From Caldilineaceae bacterium SB0661_bin_32 (GTDB taxonomy: Bacteria; Chloroflexota; Anaerolineae; Caldilineales; Caldilineaceae), in assembly GCA_009841235.1 (NCBI GenBank), contig VXMH01000102.1, positions 28,339 through 92,338 of the forward strand: 64,000 nucleotides of DNA. The letters are read 5' to 3'. The first letter of the stretch is position 1. The number at the start of each line of letters is the position of its first letter. Under the pieces are notes generated by a model that saw nothing but the letters and a program-made list of their open reading frames with translations, was not told where the DNA came from and did no database searches. The translations under genes and the position numbers were made by a program. This document shows, piece by piece, positions 38,216 to 46,903 of this stretch.

Positions 38216-39088
38216 ATGTCCCGCATCGTCCGCGGCGCCTTGCTCCAGGCTTCCTGGAGCGGCGACCAGGAATCAATGATCCGGAAGCACGAGAAGTACG
38301 CGAGGCAGGCGGCTGACCAGGGCGTGCAGGTCTTCTGTTTTCAGGAGCTTTTCCACGGGCCCTATTTCTGCCAGGTGCAGGACCCACACTGGTACAGCCT
38401 CGCCGAGCGCATCCCGGACGGGCCGACTACCGAGCGCATGCAACGGCTGGCCGCCGAAACCGGAATGGTGCTGGTTGTTCCCTTGTATGAGCAGGACCAG
38501 CCCGGACTCTACTACAACACGGCGGCCGTAATCGACGCTGACGGCAGCTATCTGGGCAAATACCGCAAGACGCACCTGCCTCACCTGCCCGGTTTCTGGG
38601 AGAAGTTCTACTTTCGACCGGGAAATCTCGGCTACCCTGTCTTCGACACCGCCGTGGGAAAGGTGGGCGTCTACATCTGTTACGACCGCCACTTCCCCGA
38701 AGGCGCGCGCATGCTGGGATTGAACGGCGCCGAGATCGTTTTCATCCCGTCCGCTACCTCGCGCGGCCTTTCGCAGCATCTGTGGCGCATCGAACAGACC
38801 GGCCACGCCATCGCCAACGGCTACTTCGTCGGCACCATTAACCGTGTCGGGGTTGAAGCGGAGCTGGGCGACAACGACTTCTACGGCCAGAGCTACTTCT
38901 GCACCCCGCGCGGCGAGTTTGTGACTACGCTGGGAGAGCGCGATGACCTGCCGGGGCAGGGCGACCCGTACGCCGAGGAACTGGTGGTACGTGACCTGGA
39001 CCTGGACCTGATCAAGGAGGTACGGGACACGTGGCAGTTTCTGCGCGACCGCCGGCCCGACATGTACGACGCAATAGTAGCCGCCTGA
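38216..39088 (+). CDS. Nitrilase-superfamily N-carbamoyl amidohydrolase (beta-ureidopropionase-like)
   Basis: A 290-residue carbon-nitrogen hydrolase from ATG 38216, with AGGAGG seven bases upstream. The catalytic triad is Glu44 (FQELFHGPYF), Lys118 (YRKTHLPH) and Cys155 (ICYDRHFPEG). The HLPGFWEKFYFRPG segment is typical of beta-ureidopropionase and N-carbamoylputrescine hydrolase. It releases ammonia and CO2 from an N-carbamoyl amine or amino acid. Dihydropyrimidinase follows, giving the classic two-step ring-opening and decarbamoylation pair of the reductive pyrimidine or hydantoin route. Confidence 0.9.
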   Translation: MSRIVRGALLQASWSGDQESMIRKHEKYARQAADQGVQVFCFQELFHGPYFCQVQDPHWYSLAERIPDGPTTERMQRLAAETGMVLVVPLYEQDQPGLYYNTAAVIDADGSYLGKYRKTHLPHLPGFWEKFYFRPGNLGYPVFDTAVGKVGVYICYDRHFPEGARMLGLNGAEIVFIPSATSRGLSQHLWRIEQTGHAIANGYFVGTINRVGVEAELGDNDFYGQSYFCTPRGEFVTTLGERDDLPGQGDPYAEELVVRDLDLDLIKEVRDTWQFLRDRRPDMYDAIVAA

Positions 39089-39166
39089 TTGCATCACGTC
39101 CAGTGCAGAATGTTGTTGTCTACCGCTGAAAGCCGATTCCGCCCGCTGGACGGGAAGGAGCCCGAT

Positions 39167-40573
39167 ATGCCAACCGTGATCAAGAACGGAACAATTGTCA
39201 CAGCCGCCGACAGTGTGCGCGCCGATCTCCTGATTGAGGACGAAAAGGTGGCCTTGATCGGCCTCGATCTGCCCACTGAGGGCGCGCACGTGATCGACGC
39301 CGAAGACAGACTCCTGCTGCCCGGCGGAATCGACGTTCATACGCACCTGGAGCTGCCTTTCGGCGGGACCGTCTCTTCGGACGATTTCTTCACCGGCCAT
39401 CGCGCGGCGGCATTCGGCGCAACTACAACCCACATCGACTTTGTCATCCAGCCGGTCGGCGGCACGCTCAAGGAGGGCATCGAAACGTGGCGCGCAAAGG
39501 CCGCCGGCAAGGCGGCGATCGACTACGGGTTTCATGTCGCCATCACTGATCTGCGCGACGACGTCATGGCGGAAATCCCATCCGTCATTGACGAGGGAAT
39601 TACCAGTCTCAAGCTCTTCATGGCGTATAAGGGGCTTTTCCAGGTCGACGACACGACTCTGTTTCGCGCCATGCAGGTCGCCGCGCAACACGGGCTGCTG
39701 GTGATGGTCCATGCAGAGAATGGAGATGTAATCGCCGATTTGACGAAGAGGCTTCTCGATGAGGGGAAGACCGCGCCCAAATATCATGCGACGGCCCACC
39801 CCGCCATGGCAGAAGCCGAGGCGACCGGGCGGGCCGTCGCCTTATCCGGTATCAGCGGGGCGTCTCTTTACGTGGTCCACATGACCTGCGAGGAGGCGCT
39901 CGAGCAGCTGGCGCTGGGCCGGGCAAAAGGCTTCCCCGTGATGGGGGAAACCTGCACACAGTATCTGTTTGTCTTTGAGGAGGATCTGGCCAGGCCCGGC
40001 TACGAGGGGGCCAAGTACGTCTGCTCGCCGCCGGTTCGGCAGCCCAAGGATGCCGTCATTCTGTGGAAGGCGCTGGCGGATGGCGGCCTGCAGGCGGTCT
40101 CCACCGACCACTGCCCCTTCTGGTACGAGGGCGGCGTCCATGGACGTATCGCCGGCAAGGAGCTGGGCATGGAAGGCTTTCACCAGATCCCCAACGGCAT
40201 GCCCGGCATCGAGGACCGAATGCCGGTGATGTGGCATGCAGGCGTGGGCGGCGGCCGCTACAGCGCCAACCGTTTTGTTGAGATTGCAAGCACCAATCCG
40301 GCTAAAATCTTTGGCCTTTATCCTCGTAAGGGTACGATCGCGGTCGGCTCCGATGCCGACATTGTCATTTGGGACGCGAACAAGGAGCACACAATATCCG
40401 CGGCCACACACCACATGAACACGGACTATAACGTCTACGAGGGCATGCGGGTACGGGGCTGGCCGGAGAAGGTGCTGCTGCGCGGGCAGGTGATTGTGGA
40501 CGGGGACGACTGGCTGGGCGCTGCAGGCGGTGGACGCTTCCTGCGGCGGAAACCTTTTGCGGAGGTACTGTGA
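39167..40573 (+). CDS. hydA: Dihydropyrimidinase / D-hydantoinase
   Basis: A 468-residue cyclic amidohydrolase from ATG 39167, preceded by AAGGAG. Metal ligands are His58 and His60 (DVHTHLE), the probable carboxylated Lys149 (SLKLFMAYKG), HAENGD, and the Asp in STDHCPF. Length and order fit dihydropyrimidinase. It opens a dihydropyrimidine or 5-monosubstituted hydantoin ring to an N-carbamoyl product, the substrate of the preceding enzyme. Its stop overlaps the permease start (GTGA). Confidence 0.93.
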   Translation: MPTVIKNGTIVTAADSVRADLLIEDEKVALIGLDLPTEGAHVIDAEDRLLLPGGIDVHTHLELPFGGTVSSDDFFTGHRAAAFGATTTHIDFVIQPVGGTLKEGIETWRAKAAGKAAIDYGFHVAITDLRDDVMAEIPSVIDEGITSLKLFMAYKGLFQVDDTTLFRAMQVAAQHGLLVMVHAENGDVIADLTKRLLDEGKTAPKYHATAHPAMAEAEATGRAVALSGISGASLYVVHMTCEEALEQLALGRAKGFPVMGETCTQYLFVFEEDLARPGYEGAKYVCSPPVRQPKDAVILWKALADGGLQAVSTDHCPFWYEGGVHGRIAGKELGMEGFHQIPNGMPGIEDRMPVMWHAGVGGGRYSANRFVEIASTNPAKIFGLYPRKGTIAVGSDADIVIWDANKEHTISAATHHMNTDYNVYEGMRVRGWPEKVLLRGQVIVDGDDWLGAAGGGRFLRRKPFAEVL

Positions 40574-41487
40574 AATCTGCCAGACTGTCATCGCCGGGTG
40601 CAGTCCGCTATTTCATCCTGATCGTCCTGCTGCTGGCGCTGCTGTGGGAGGCCTACAAGCTGCTGGGCGCCCCGGGGGGCGCCTACTTGCGGGGCACCGT
40701 CCCGGCCCAGGCTGACGGCGGCAAGCCCGTCGGTATTCTGTGCGGCTCCGTCGGCCTTTGTGAGCTGGAACTGCCGGTGCGCGCCGACGACCGGGCCATG
40801 CCGCACGTTTGGGACATCTTTCAGACGATTTTCGAGCCGCCGAGGCGCGGCAGCGATACAATTCTCCTGACAATTCTGCTGCGGGCGTCGCTCTTTACCT
40901 TGCAGGAGGCCGTGTTCGGTTTCCTCTTCGGCGGATGTCTCGGTTTCGCCCTGGGGGTCCTCTTCGCGCACTCAGGGCTGCTGGAGCGGGGCCTGCTGCC
41001 CTATGTCGTGGCGTCGCAGACAGTTCCTCTGCTGGCCATCGCCCCGATGGTCGTCATCTGGCTGGGCGGCAGCTGGTTCTCTGTCGCGGTAATCGCTGCC
41101 TACCTGACCTTCTTTCCCGTAACCATCAATACCTTGCAGGGGCTCCGCTCACCGGAACCGACTGCAATCGAGCTGATGCACTCATACGCAGCCACAAAAT
41201 GGGACATTCTCTGGAAATTACGGGTCCCGGCTGCCCTCCCTTACATCTTTACTGCGCTGAAGGTCTCGGCCACGGCCAGTGTGGTTGGCGCAATCATCGG
41301 TGAACTGCCCAGCGGCATCGCCGACGGCCTTGGAAGGGTCATCCTCAACTTCAACCAATACTATGCCACCGGGCCGGAAAAACTGTGGGCCGCGATTCTC
41401 TTCGCGTCGCTCACCGGCTTGACCTTTTTCCTCGTCATCTCCCTGTTGGAACGCATGATCGTGCAGAAGCAGGTCTCTGATTCCTGA
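40570..41487 (+). CDS. ABC transporter permease, SsuC/ThiX/RibX type (first)
   Basis: A 305-residue permease. The GTG start at 40570 overlaps the hydantoinase stop, which ties transport to the catabolic enzymes. The EAA loop is in ELMHSYAATKWDILWKLRVPAALPYIFTALK. Between the first helix and the permease core is a 50-60-residue segment (about residues 32-92) not typical of the family and presumably external. It should pair with the permease encoded at 44060, although a sulfatase gene lies between. Confidence 0.88.
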   Translation: MKSARLSSPGAVRYFILIVLLLALLWEAYKLLGAPGGAYLRGTVPAQADGGKPVGILCGSVGLCELELPVRADDRAMPHVWDIFQTIFEPPRRGSDTILLTILLRASLFTLQEAVFGFLFGGCLGFALGVLFAHSGLLERGLLPYVVASQTVPLLAIAPMVVIWLGGSWFSVAVIAAYLTFFPVTINTLQGLRSPEPTAIELMHSYAATKWDILWKLRVPAALPYIFTALKVSATASVVGAIIGELPSGIADGLGRVILNFNQYYATGPEKLWAAILFASLTGLTFFLVISLLERMIVQKQVSDS

Positions 41488-41510
41488 ATCCGCTGTCGCG
41501 ATCCGGATTC
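41486..41510. terminator. Possible bidirectional hairpin between convergent genes
   Basis: GAATCCG (41486-41492) and CGGATTC (41504-41510) form a 7-bp stem between the permease stop and the convergent sulfatase stop. No T-run follows, so termination strength is doubtful. Confidence 0.3.
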
Positions 41511-42996
41511 ACCTCCGCATGTCCGTTTCGTGCGGCACCACATCACTGGTTTCCATGAACCAGTGCAGCATGCGCTCTCTGAGCGACGCCAGCACATCCC
41601 CGTAGGCGGGGTCATCGACGAGATTGCGCGTCTCCCTCGGGTCTGCCCGCAGATCGTAGAGTTCGTCCTGCTCGTAGAAACGTCTGACGTACTTGTATTC
41701 GGCGGTTCTGCACATCGCCGCTTTCGTGTGCTCTGGCCCTTCGCCCATCTGAAGGCGCAGACGCGGCCAGTAGAGGAAACCCGGCCGGGCGTTGCTTTCC
41801 AGCTCCATGCACTGGCGCTCTCCTTGCCGGCGGCCGCCCTCGCAGAAGACGGCATCGCGGTGGGAGTCAGTCTCTCCGGCGAGCAGAGGAAGCAGTGAAC
41901 GGCCGAAATGGTCATACCCCGCATCGATTCCGGTGAGCGCGTACACCGTTGCCGGGAAATCGATCAGTTCCACCAGCGCGCTGGAGACGCGCGGCGCCGC
42001 AGGCGTTCCGGCAGGCGGCTTCACCAGCAGCGGAACACGGGTCAGACAGTCCTGAAAAGTGTTCTGCGTCTTCTCGACAAGACCGTAGTCTCCGGTGAAA
42101 TCGCCGTGATCGGAGAAGAAAAAAACGAGTGTGTCGTCGTACATGCCAGCCTCTTTCAGCGCCTCCAGGACCATGCCGAACTGGTGGTCCACACGCGCGC
42201 ACATCCCATAGTAGGTGCGCCGCAGCTCCCGCAGCCGCTGCTCCGACCAACCCTGCATCTGCTGACCGTCGTATATCCCCTTCATCAGGCTGGGATAGGT
42301 GTCCCAACCGCCTGGAGCGCTATCCGGCGTCGGCGTACGGTCAGGAATGCGAGCCGGGTCGATCTGGCTGTACCAGGGCTCCTCCACCGCGTAGGGCGGG
42401 TGTGGATAGGAGAGAGGCAGATACAGGCAGAGCGGCTGGTCCGGCGGCCTGTTTTTGATCTGCTCGATCGCGCCCTCTACCATGGCCCAGTCGGAGTCGT
42501 AGGCCGCGGTCTCGCCAGGGGGAATCTCGCTCCGGCCAACATAGAAGGAGTAGTAGTTGTCGCCGTTCGGGTCGCCTCGCCACTCTGCCGTCTGGTGCGG
42601 GTTCGGTGTGAGACGTTCCGGTCGGGGCGGGGCATACTTCACGTCACAGTAGTCGGCGTAACCATTTTGGGCCGGGACGACGTCATTCTTGCCGCCCCAC
42701 CAGACAAAGTAGCCGTTGCGGCGCAGAGTCCGCAGGAGCATTGGTTCGTCCGGGCGCAGCATGTGGAACATGGTTCGGTGGCCGCGCACGTGGGGATACC
42801 AGCCGGTCATGAACGAGCAGCGGCTGGGCGTACAGACCGGATTCTGGCAGAAGGCATTTGAGAAAGAAACGCCTTCCGATTGCGCAAAACCGTCCAGCAC
42901 AGGCGTCACGGCGCCGGGGTTGCCCATGTGGCCCAGCACGTCACCCCGCCACTGGTCCGGGTTGAAAATCAGAATGTGCGGCAATCTGTCAGGCAT
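41509..42996 (-). CDS. Sulfatase (formylglycine-dependent, arylsulfatase type)
   Basis: A 495-residue sulfatase from ATG 42996, with GGAGG ten bases upstream; the frame runs to 43107 without better support. The signature CTPSR has Cys55, which is converted to formylglycine by a sulfatase-modifying enzyme not seen in this window. FNPDQWRGD supplies the first metal aspartate and FFFSDHGDFTGDY the second pair. No signal peptide is seen, so it may be cytoplasmic. It sits in inverted orientation within the ABC operon. Substrate (sulfated sugar, choline sulfate or aryl sulfate) is not visible. Confidence 0.88.
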   Translation of the reverse strand: MPDRLPHILIFNPDQWRGDVLGHMGNPGAVTPVLDGFAQSEGVSFSNAFCQNPVCTPSRCSFMTGWYPHVRGHRTMFHMLRPDEPMLLRTLRRNGYFVWWGGKNDVVPAQNGYADYCDVKYAPPRPERLTPNPHQTAEWRGDPNGDNYYSFYVGRSEIPPGETAAYDSDWAMVEGAIEQIKNRPPDQPLCLYLPLSYPHPPYAVEEPWYSQIDPARIPDRTPTPDSAPGGWDTYPSLMKGIYDGQQMQGWSEQRLRELRRTYYGMCARVDHQFGMVLEALKEAGMYDDTLVFFFSDHGDFTGDYGLVEKTQNTFQDCLTRVPLLVKPPAGTPAAPRVSSALVELIDFPATVYALTGIDAGYDHFGRSLLPLLAGETDSHRDAVFCEGGRRQGERQCMELESNARPGFLYWPRLRLQMGEGPEHTKAAMCRTAEYKYVRRFYEQDELYDLRADPRETRNLVDDPAYGDVLASLRERMLHWFMETSDVVPHETDMRR

Positions 42997-43163
42997 GGCG
43001 GCATCTCCTCCGTTCTTTTCAGCCTTTGTCTGATCTCTGGCGCCTTGTGGACAGAATACATTATCTGACGAATCCTCACACATTATGTAACCGGTGCTAT
43101 CGCCCATCGGAACTGCCGGTCGCCGTCAGACTGTTAAGGCCAAACAGGTGTGCTTTTCTGAGA

Positions 43164-43193
43164 TTGCCTTCCACATGAGGCGTATGCTACAAT
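43164..43193 (+). promoter_or_regulatory. Candidate sigma-70 promoter for ABC genes
   Basis: TTGCCT (43164-43169), an 18-base spacer and TACAAT (43188-43193) with an extended -10 TGC just before. It lies about 65 bases upstream of the ABC ATPase start and would let the genes after the inverted sulfatase be transcribed independently. Confidence 0.5.
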
Positions 43194-43259
43194 CGACACC
43201 ACCTCTGATCCCGACTACACAGATCTGTTTCAGCCGCCCCTTCCGTGTAGAGTTCACTC

Positions 43260-44063
43260 ATGACAGAGCCTGTTGTCGTTCTCGAAAACGTCGATAAGAT
43301 CTTTGGAGAAGGCGCCGCAGACCAGGTCCATGCGCTCAAAGAAATCAACCTGCAAATCGAGCAAAACGACTTCATCTCACTGATCGGGCCGTCCGGCTGC
43401 GGGAAGTCCACCCTCCTGCGCGTTGTGGGCGACCTGATTCAGCCATCGTCAGGCGGCGCTGTTATCAACGGGAAGAGCGCCCGCCAGGCCCGTCTCGATC
43501 AGGACTACGGAATCGTTTTCCAGGCCGCCACGCTCTACGACTGGCGTACTGTGGCGAAGAATGTACAACTGCCGTTGGAGTTGATGCAGTTCAGCCGCTC
43601 GGAAAAGGACCGGCGCACGCAGGCCATGTTGGAACTGGTGGAGCTGACCGACTTTGCCGCACATTATCCCTGGCAACTGTCTGGCGGAATGCAACAGAGG
43701 GTGGCTATCGCCCGTGCGCTCTCTTTTGAACCATCGATACTGTTGATGGACGAGCCGTTCGGCGCGCTGGACGAGATGACACGCGAGCGGCTCAACCTGG
43801 AGCTTCTCAACATCTGGCGCAAGACCGACACCACGGTGCTCTTCGTCACGCACAGCATCACTGAAGCCGTTTTTCTTTCGACCAGGGTGATCGTCATGTC
43901 CGCCCGCCCCGGACGCATCACTGCCGATATCGCCATAGACCTGCCCCAGCCGCGAAATTCGGAAACGCGCAGCAACGTTCGCTTCTTCGAGCTGGAGACT
44001 GAGGTAAGGAATGCGCTGCGCATCAGCGAAGGTGGTCAGGCAGCCAGCAGGGCGCCGGCATGA
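43260..44063 (+). CDS. ABC transporter ATPase, SsuB/TauB/ThiZ/RibZ type
   Basis: A 267-residue cytoplasmic ATPase. Walker A is GPSGCGKST (near residue 43), the Q-loop VFQAATL, the signature LSGGMQQRVAIARA, Walker B ILLMDEPFGALD and the H-loop FVTHSITEAVFLS. It belongs to the nitrate/sulfonate/taurine/pyrimidine import group. It overlaps the following permease by four bases (ATGA). Confidence 0.95.
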   Translation: MTEPVVVLENVDKIFGEGAADQVHALKEINLQIEQNDFISLIGPSGCGKSTLLRVVGDLIQPSSGGAVINGKSARQARLDQDYGIVFQAATLYDWRTVAKNVQLPLELMQFSRSEKDRRTQAMLELVELTDFAAHYPWQLSGGMQQRVAIARALSFEPSILLMDEPFGALDEMTRERLNLELLNIWRKTDTTVLFVTHSITEAVFLSTRVIVMSARPGRITADIAIDLPQPRNSETRSNVRFFELETEVRNALRISEGGQAASRAPA

Positions 44064-45007
44064 GCGAGAGCAGGCAACGCATCTGGGCGCCGGTCCTGAT
44101 TCTCGTTGCGCTTGTCATCTTGTGGGAGACGCTGGTAACAGCCTTCAACATTCAGCAGTTTTTACTGCCGAAGCCATCGGCCATCCTCGGCAATCTCGCT
44201 CAGGTTGTCGTTCACGGCGGGACGGCGTCAACAGGGGAGTCTGCCGCAGAGCTCTCCTTAGGCAACCGTTTTTTCGTTGTCTTGCCCGGCGGACTGACAC
44301 CGGAAATCGAGGAGAATCTGCAAAACGCCCGCTGGGTGGAGTTTCCGTTTGGGGCCCGCAGCGTTTCGGTGGTGCGGGGAAGCAACCTGACGCCGATCCT
44401 GGCGGCCAGCTGGTTCACGTTGAAAGAGGCGCTGGGCGGAATGGCCATGGGCACACTGGCAGGCGTTGCCGTTGCGCTTGCTACGACGCGTTGGACCGCC
44501 TCGCGCGAGGCCCTGCTTCCCTTCGCCATCGCGGCCAACTCGATGCCGATTATCGCTTTTGCGCCGATCATGAACAACTGGTTTGGCATCGACAATCCGT
44601 TTTCCAAAATGGCGATCGTAACGGTAATGATCTTCTTCCCCATCATGATCAATACCTTGCGCGGCCTGATTTCGGTCGATAGCCGTTCGCTGGAGCTGAT
44701 GCGCTCCTATGCAGCCAGCGACACCGAAATCCTCTTCAAGCTGCGGATCCCAAACGCGCTGCCATCACTGTTCAGCGGCCTGAAGGTAGCGGGGGCGCTC
44801 GCCATGATTGGGGCCATCGTCGGCGAGTATTTTGGCGGTCCCCGCATTGCACTGGGCGTCTTCATTACCCAGGAGGCGGCGCTATTCCGTTTCGCGTCGG
44901 CTTGGGCCGCCATTATCGTCGCTTGTCTCATTGGCATTACAATCTATCTCGTCATCCTGCTTGCGGAACGGCTGGCCCTGCCCTGGCATCCGACTTTCCG
45001 CGCATAG
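44060..45007 (+). CDS. ABC transporter permease, SsuC/ThiX/RibX type (second)
   Basis: A 315-residue inner-membrane permease. The EAA loop is LELMRSYAASDTEILFKLRIPNALPSLFSGLK. Like its partner at 40570, it carries an inserted segment, here about 70 residues (between PKPSAIL and SWFTLKEAL), which replaces the usual short periplasmic stretch. It overlaps the ATPase gene and precedes the binding-protein gene by 42 bases. Confidence 0.9.
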   Translation: MSESRQRIWAPVLILVALVILWETLVTAFNIQQFLLPKPSAILGNLAQVVVHGGTASTGESAAELSLGNRFFVVLPGGLTPEIEENLQNARWVEFPFGARSVSVVRGSNLTPILAASWFTLKEALGGMAMGTLAGVAVALATTRWTASREALLPFAIAANSMPIIAFAPIMNNWFGIDNPFSKMAIVTVMIFFPIMINTLRGLISVDSRSLELMRSYAASDTEILFKLRIPNALPSLFSGLKVAGALAMIGAIVGEYFGGPRIALGVFITQEAALFRFASAWAAIIVACLIGITIYLVILLAERLALPWHPTFRA

Positions 45008-45049
45008 TCAAAGTCGTCTCACGCAACTACAGTTCATTGGGAGGATCTC

Positions 45050-46192
45050 ATGACGAATCGAAAAACACTGATGCTGACCGGGTGCCTGCTTCTCGTTCTG
45101 GTCTTGGGAGCGTGCGCGGCGCCGGCTGTCCCGGCGATGGAGTCCGGCGCGGAACAGGCGTCAGACAACGCCGGTTGCGCCGAAACTACCGCGGTCAAGT
45201 TGCAACTCCAGTGGGTGACACAGTCCCAGTTCGCCGGCTATTTTGCCGCCGTCGATCAGGGCTTCTATGCGGAGCAATGCCTGGACGTGACCATCCTTGA
45301 AGGCGCGGTCGACATCGTTCCCCAGCAGGTGGTCGCCTCCGGCCAGGCCGAGTTCGGCCTGGCCTGGGTGCCCAAGGTGTTGGCGTCTCGGGCTGAAGGC
45401 GCCGATCTGGTAAATATCGCCCAGGTATTCCAGCGCAGCGGTACACTCGAGGTATCGTGGGCCGACGCGCCGGTTGAAACCATCGCCGACATGGCGGGCA
45501 AGAAGGTCGGAACCTGGGGATTCGGCAATGAGCATGAGCTGTTCGTGGCGATGCGGGCTGAAGGCATCGACCCGAACAACCCGGACGACGTCACGATCAT
45601 CCAACAGAGCTTCGACATGCTGGCTCTGCTCAACCGCGAGCTCGACGCGGCCCAGGCCATGATCTACAACGAGTACGCCCAGGTGTTGGAGGCAGTCAAC
45701 CCGGAGACCGGCGAACTCTATCAGCCGTCCGATCTGGTGGTCATCGACTTCAACGACGTCGGCACCGCCATGTTGCAGGACCATGTTTTCGCCCGCGAGT
45801 CCTGGCTGGCGGAGGAGGGCAATGAGGACATCGCGGTTCGCTTCCTGGCCGCCAGCTTCAGGGGCTGGCTGTTCTGCCGCGACAATTTTGACGCCTGTGT
45901 AGAGGTTGTCCTCGACAATGGCCCCACGCTCGGCCGCAGCCACATGACCTGGCAGCTGAACGAAATCAATCAGCTGATCTGGCCTTCACCGGCCGGGATC
46001 GGCGTGATGGACCAGGCCCTGTGGGACCAGACCGTGCAGGTGTCCGTTGAAGGCGGCGTTATCTCCGATCTGCCCGGCGAAGGCGCATTTCGCACCGACC
46101 TGGCAGAGTCGGCTCTCACACTGCTGGAAGGCGACCTGATGGGAGACAGCTACGCACCCATCGAGGTCGAGCTTGTGGAGGGTGGCGAATAG
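45050..46192 (+). CDS. NMT1/THI5-like ABC substrate-binding lipoprotein
   Basis: A 380-residue binding protein. The signal peptide ends in the lipobox LGAC (Cys22). The first strand (KLQLQWVTQSQFAGYFAAVDQGFY) is the NMT1/THI5 hallmark and matches proteins that bind thiamine pyrimidine precursors, riboflavin or related heterocycles. The context with hydantoinase and molybdenum hydroxylase suggests a pyrimidine, hydantoin or similar ring compound. A strong hairpin follows the stop. Confidence 0.9.
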   Translation: MTNRKTLMLTGCLLLVLVLGACAAPAVPAMESGAEQASDNAGCAETTAVKLQLQWVTQSQFAGYFAAVDQGFYAEQCLDVTILEGAVDIVPQQVVASGQAEFGLAWVPKVLASRAEGADLVNIAQVFQRSGTLEVSWADAPVETIADMAGKKVGTWGFGNEHELFVAMRAEGIDPNNPDDVTIIQQSFDMLALLNRELDAAQAMIYNEYAQVLEAVNPETGELYQPSDLVVIDFNDVGTAMLQDHVFARESWLAEEGNEDIAVRFLAASFRGWLFCRDNFDACVEVVLDNGPTLGRSHMTWQLNEINQLIWPSPAGIGVMDQALWDQTVQVSVEGGVISDLPGEGAFRTDLAESALTLLEGDLMGDSYAPIEVELVEGGE

Positions 46193-46224
46193 CCGCTCGA
46201 TAAACCGGATGACGGCGAGTCACC

Positions 46225-46257
46225 AATGGCCGGTAACCTGCCTGGTTACCGGCCATT
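46225..46257 (+). terminator. Hairpin after ABC operon
   Basis: A perfect 13-bp stem (46225-46237 with 45-57 of the same hundred, 46245-46257) and a 7-base loop, placed about 33 bases after the binding-protein stop. A T-run is absent, so it may act as mRNA 3' stabiliser or Rho-independent terminator of low efficiency. Confidence 0.55.
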
Positions 46258-46294
46258 ATGCGCGGCTTTCCGGGATTGAGGAAGGAGAGGCAAA

Positions 46295-46903
46295 GTGCGG
46301 ATAGTACGGGAAACGGTGACGGCGAATTATGCTGCACGGTCTGTGCAGCTTCCGGCCCACGGCGCGTGGACGTATGACGACTATGCCCTTCTCCCGGACG
46401 ACGGCAAGCGATACGAAGTAATACGGGGAGAACTCTACATGTCGGCCGCGCCGCGACCGCTGCACCAGCGGGTCATTACACGTCTTTCATTCTTTCTGGA
46501 GGGATTCCTTGAGAACTCTGCCTTGGGGACGGTCTTCGTCGCCCCCATTGACGTGATTCTTCCGCAAAAACTCGGTGACCCCGTCCAGCCGGACATTGTC
46601 GTCGTTCGCCGCGAAAGTCTCCATATCATTGACGAACTCAACATCCAGGGTGCGCCTGATCTGGTTGTTGAGGTGCTGTCCCCTTCCAGCCCCGCCCACG
46701 ACCGCAATTTGAAGTACGATCTCTATGCTGAAGCTGGAGTACAAGAATACTGGATTATCGATCCCCACAGGCGGACGGTCGAGATCCATCTCTTACGAAG
46801 CGGAGCCTACGTGCAGCACGGAAAGTGGGAGGAAGGTGAAGCCGCCCGGTCAGCAGTTTTGGAAGGATTTACCGTTTCCGTCGATGAGATAATCCCCGCA
46901 TGA
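46295..46903 (+). CDS. Uma2-family (DUF820) PD-(D/E)XK endonuclease-like protein
   Basis: A 202-residue Uma2/DUF820 protein, common in cyanobacteria and Chloroflexota. The start is a GTG at 46295 with AAGGAG just upstream. Core motifs: YEVIRGELYM, VQPDIVVV (acidic metal ligand), LVVEVLSPSS (E with following residues) and KYDLYAEAGVQEYWIIDP. The nuclease fold is known, but the biological role of the family is not. It overlaps the NmrA-like gene by four bases. Confidence 0.92.
   Translation: MRIVRETVTANYAARSVQLPAHGAWTYDDYALLPDDGKRYEVIRGELYMSAAPRPLHQRVITRLSFFLEGFLENSALGTVFVAPIDVILPQKLGDPVQPDIVVVRRESLHIIDELNIQGAPDLVVEVLSPSSPAHDRNLKYDLYAEAGVQEYWIIDPHRRTVEIHLLRSGAYVQHGKWEEGEAARSAVLEGFTVSVDEIIPA

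Noticed and set aside
38273..39799. 508-codon open frame on the minus strand
   Set aside because: Antisense to the N-carbamoyl hydrolase and hydantoinase genes, which have intact catalytic residues and ribosome-binding sites.
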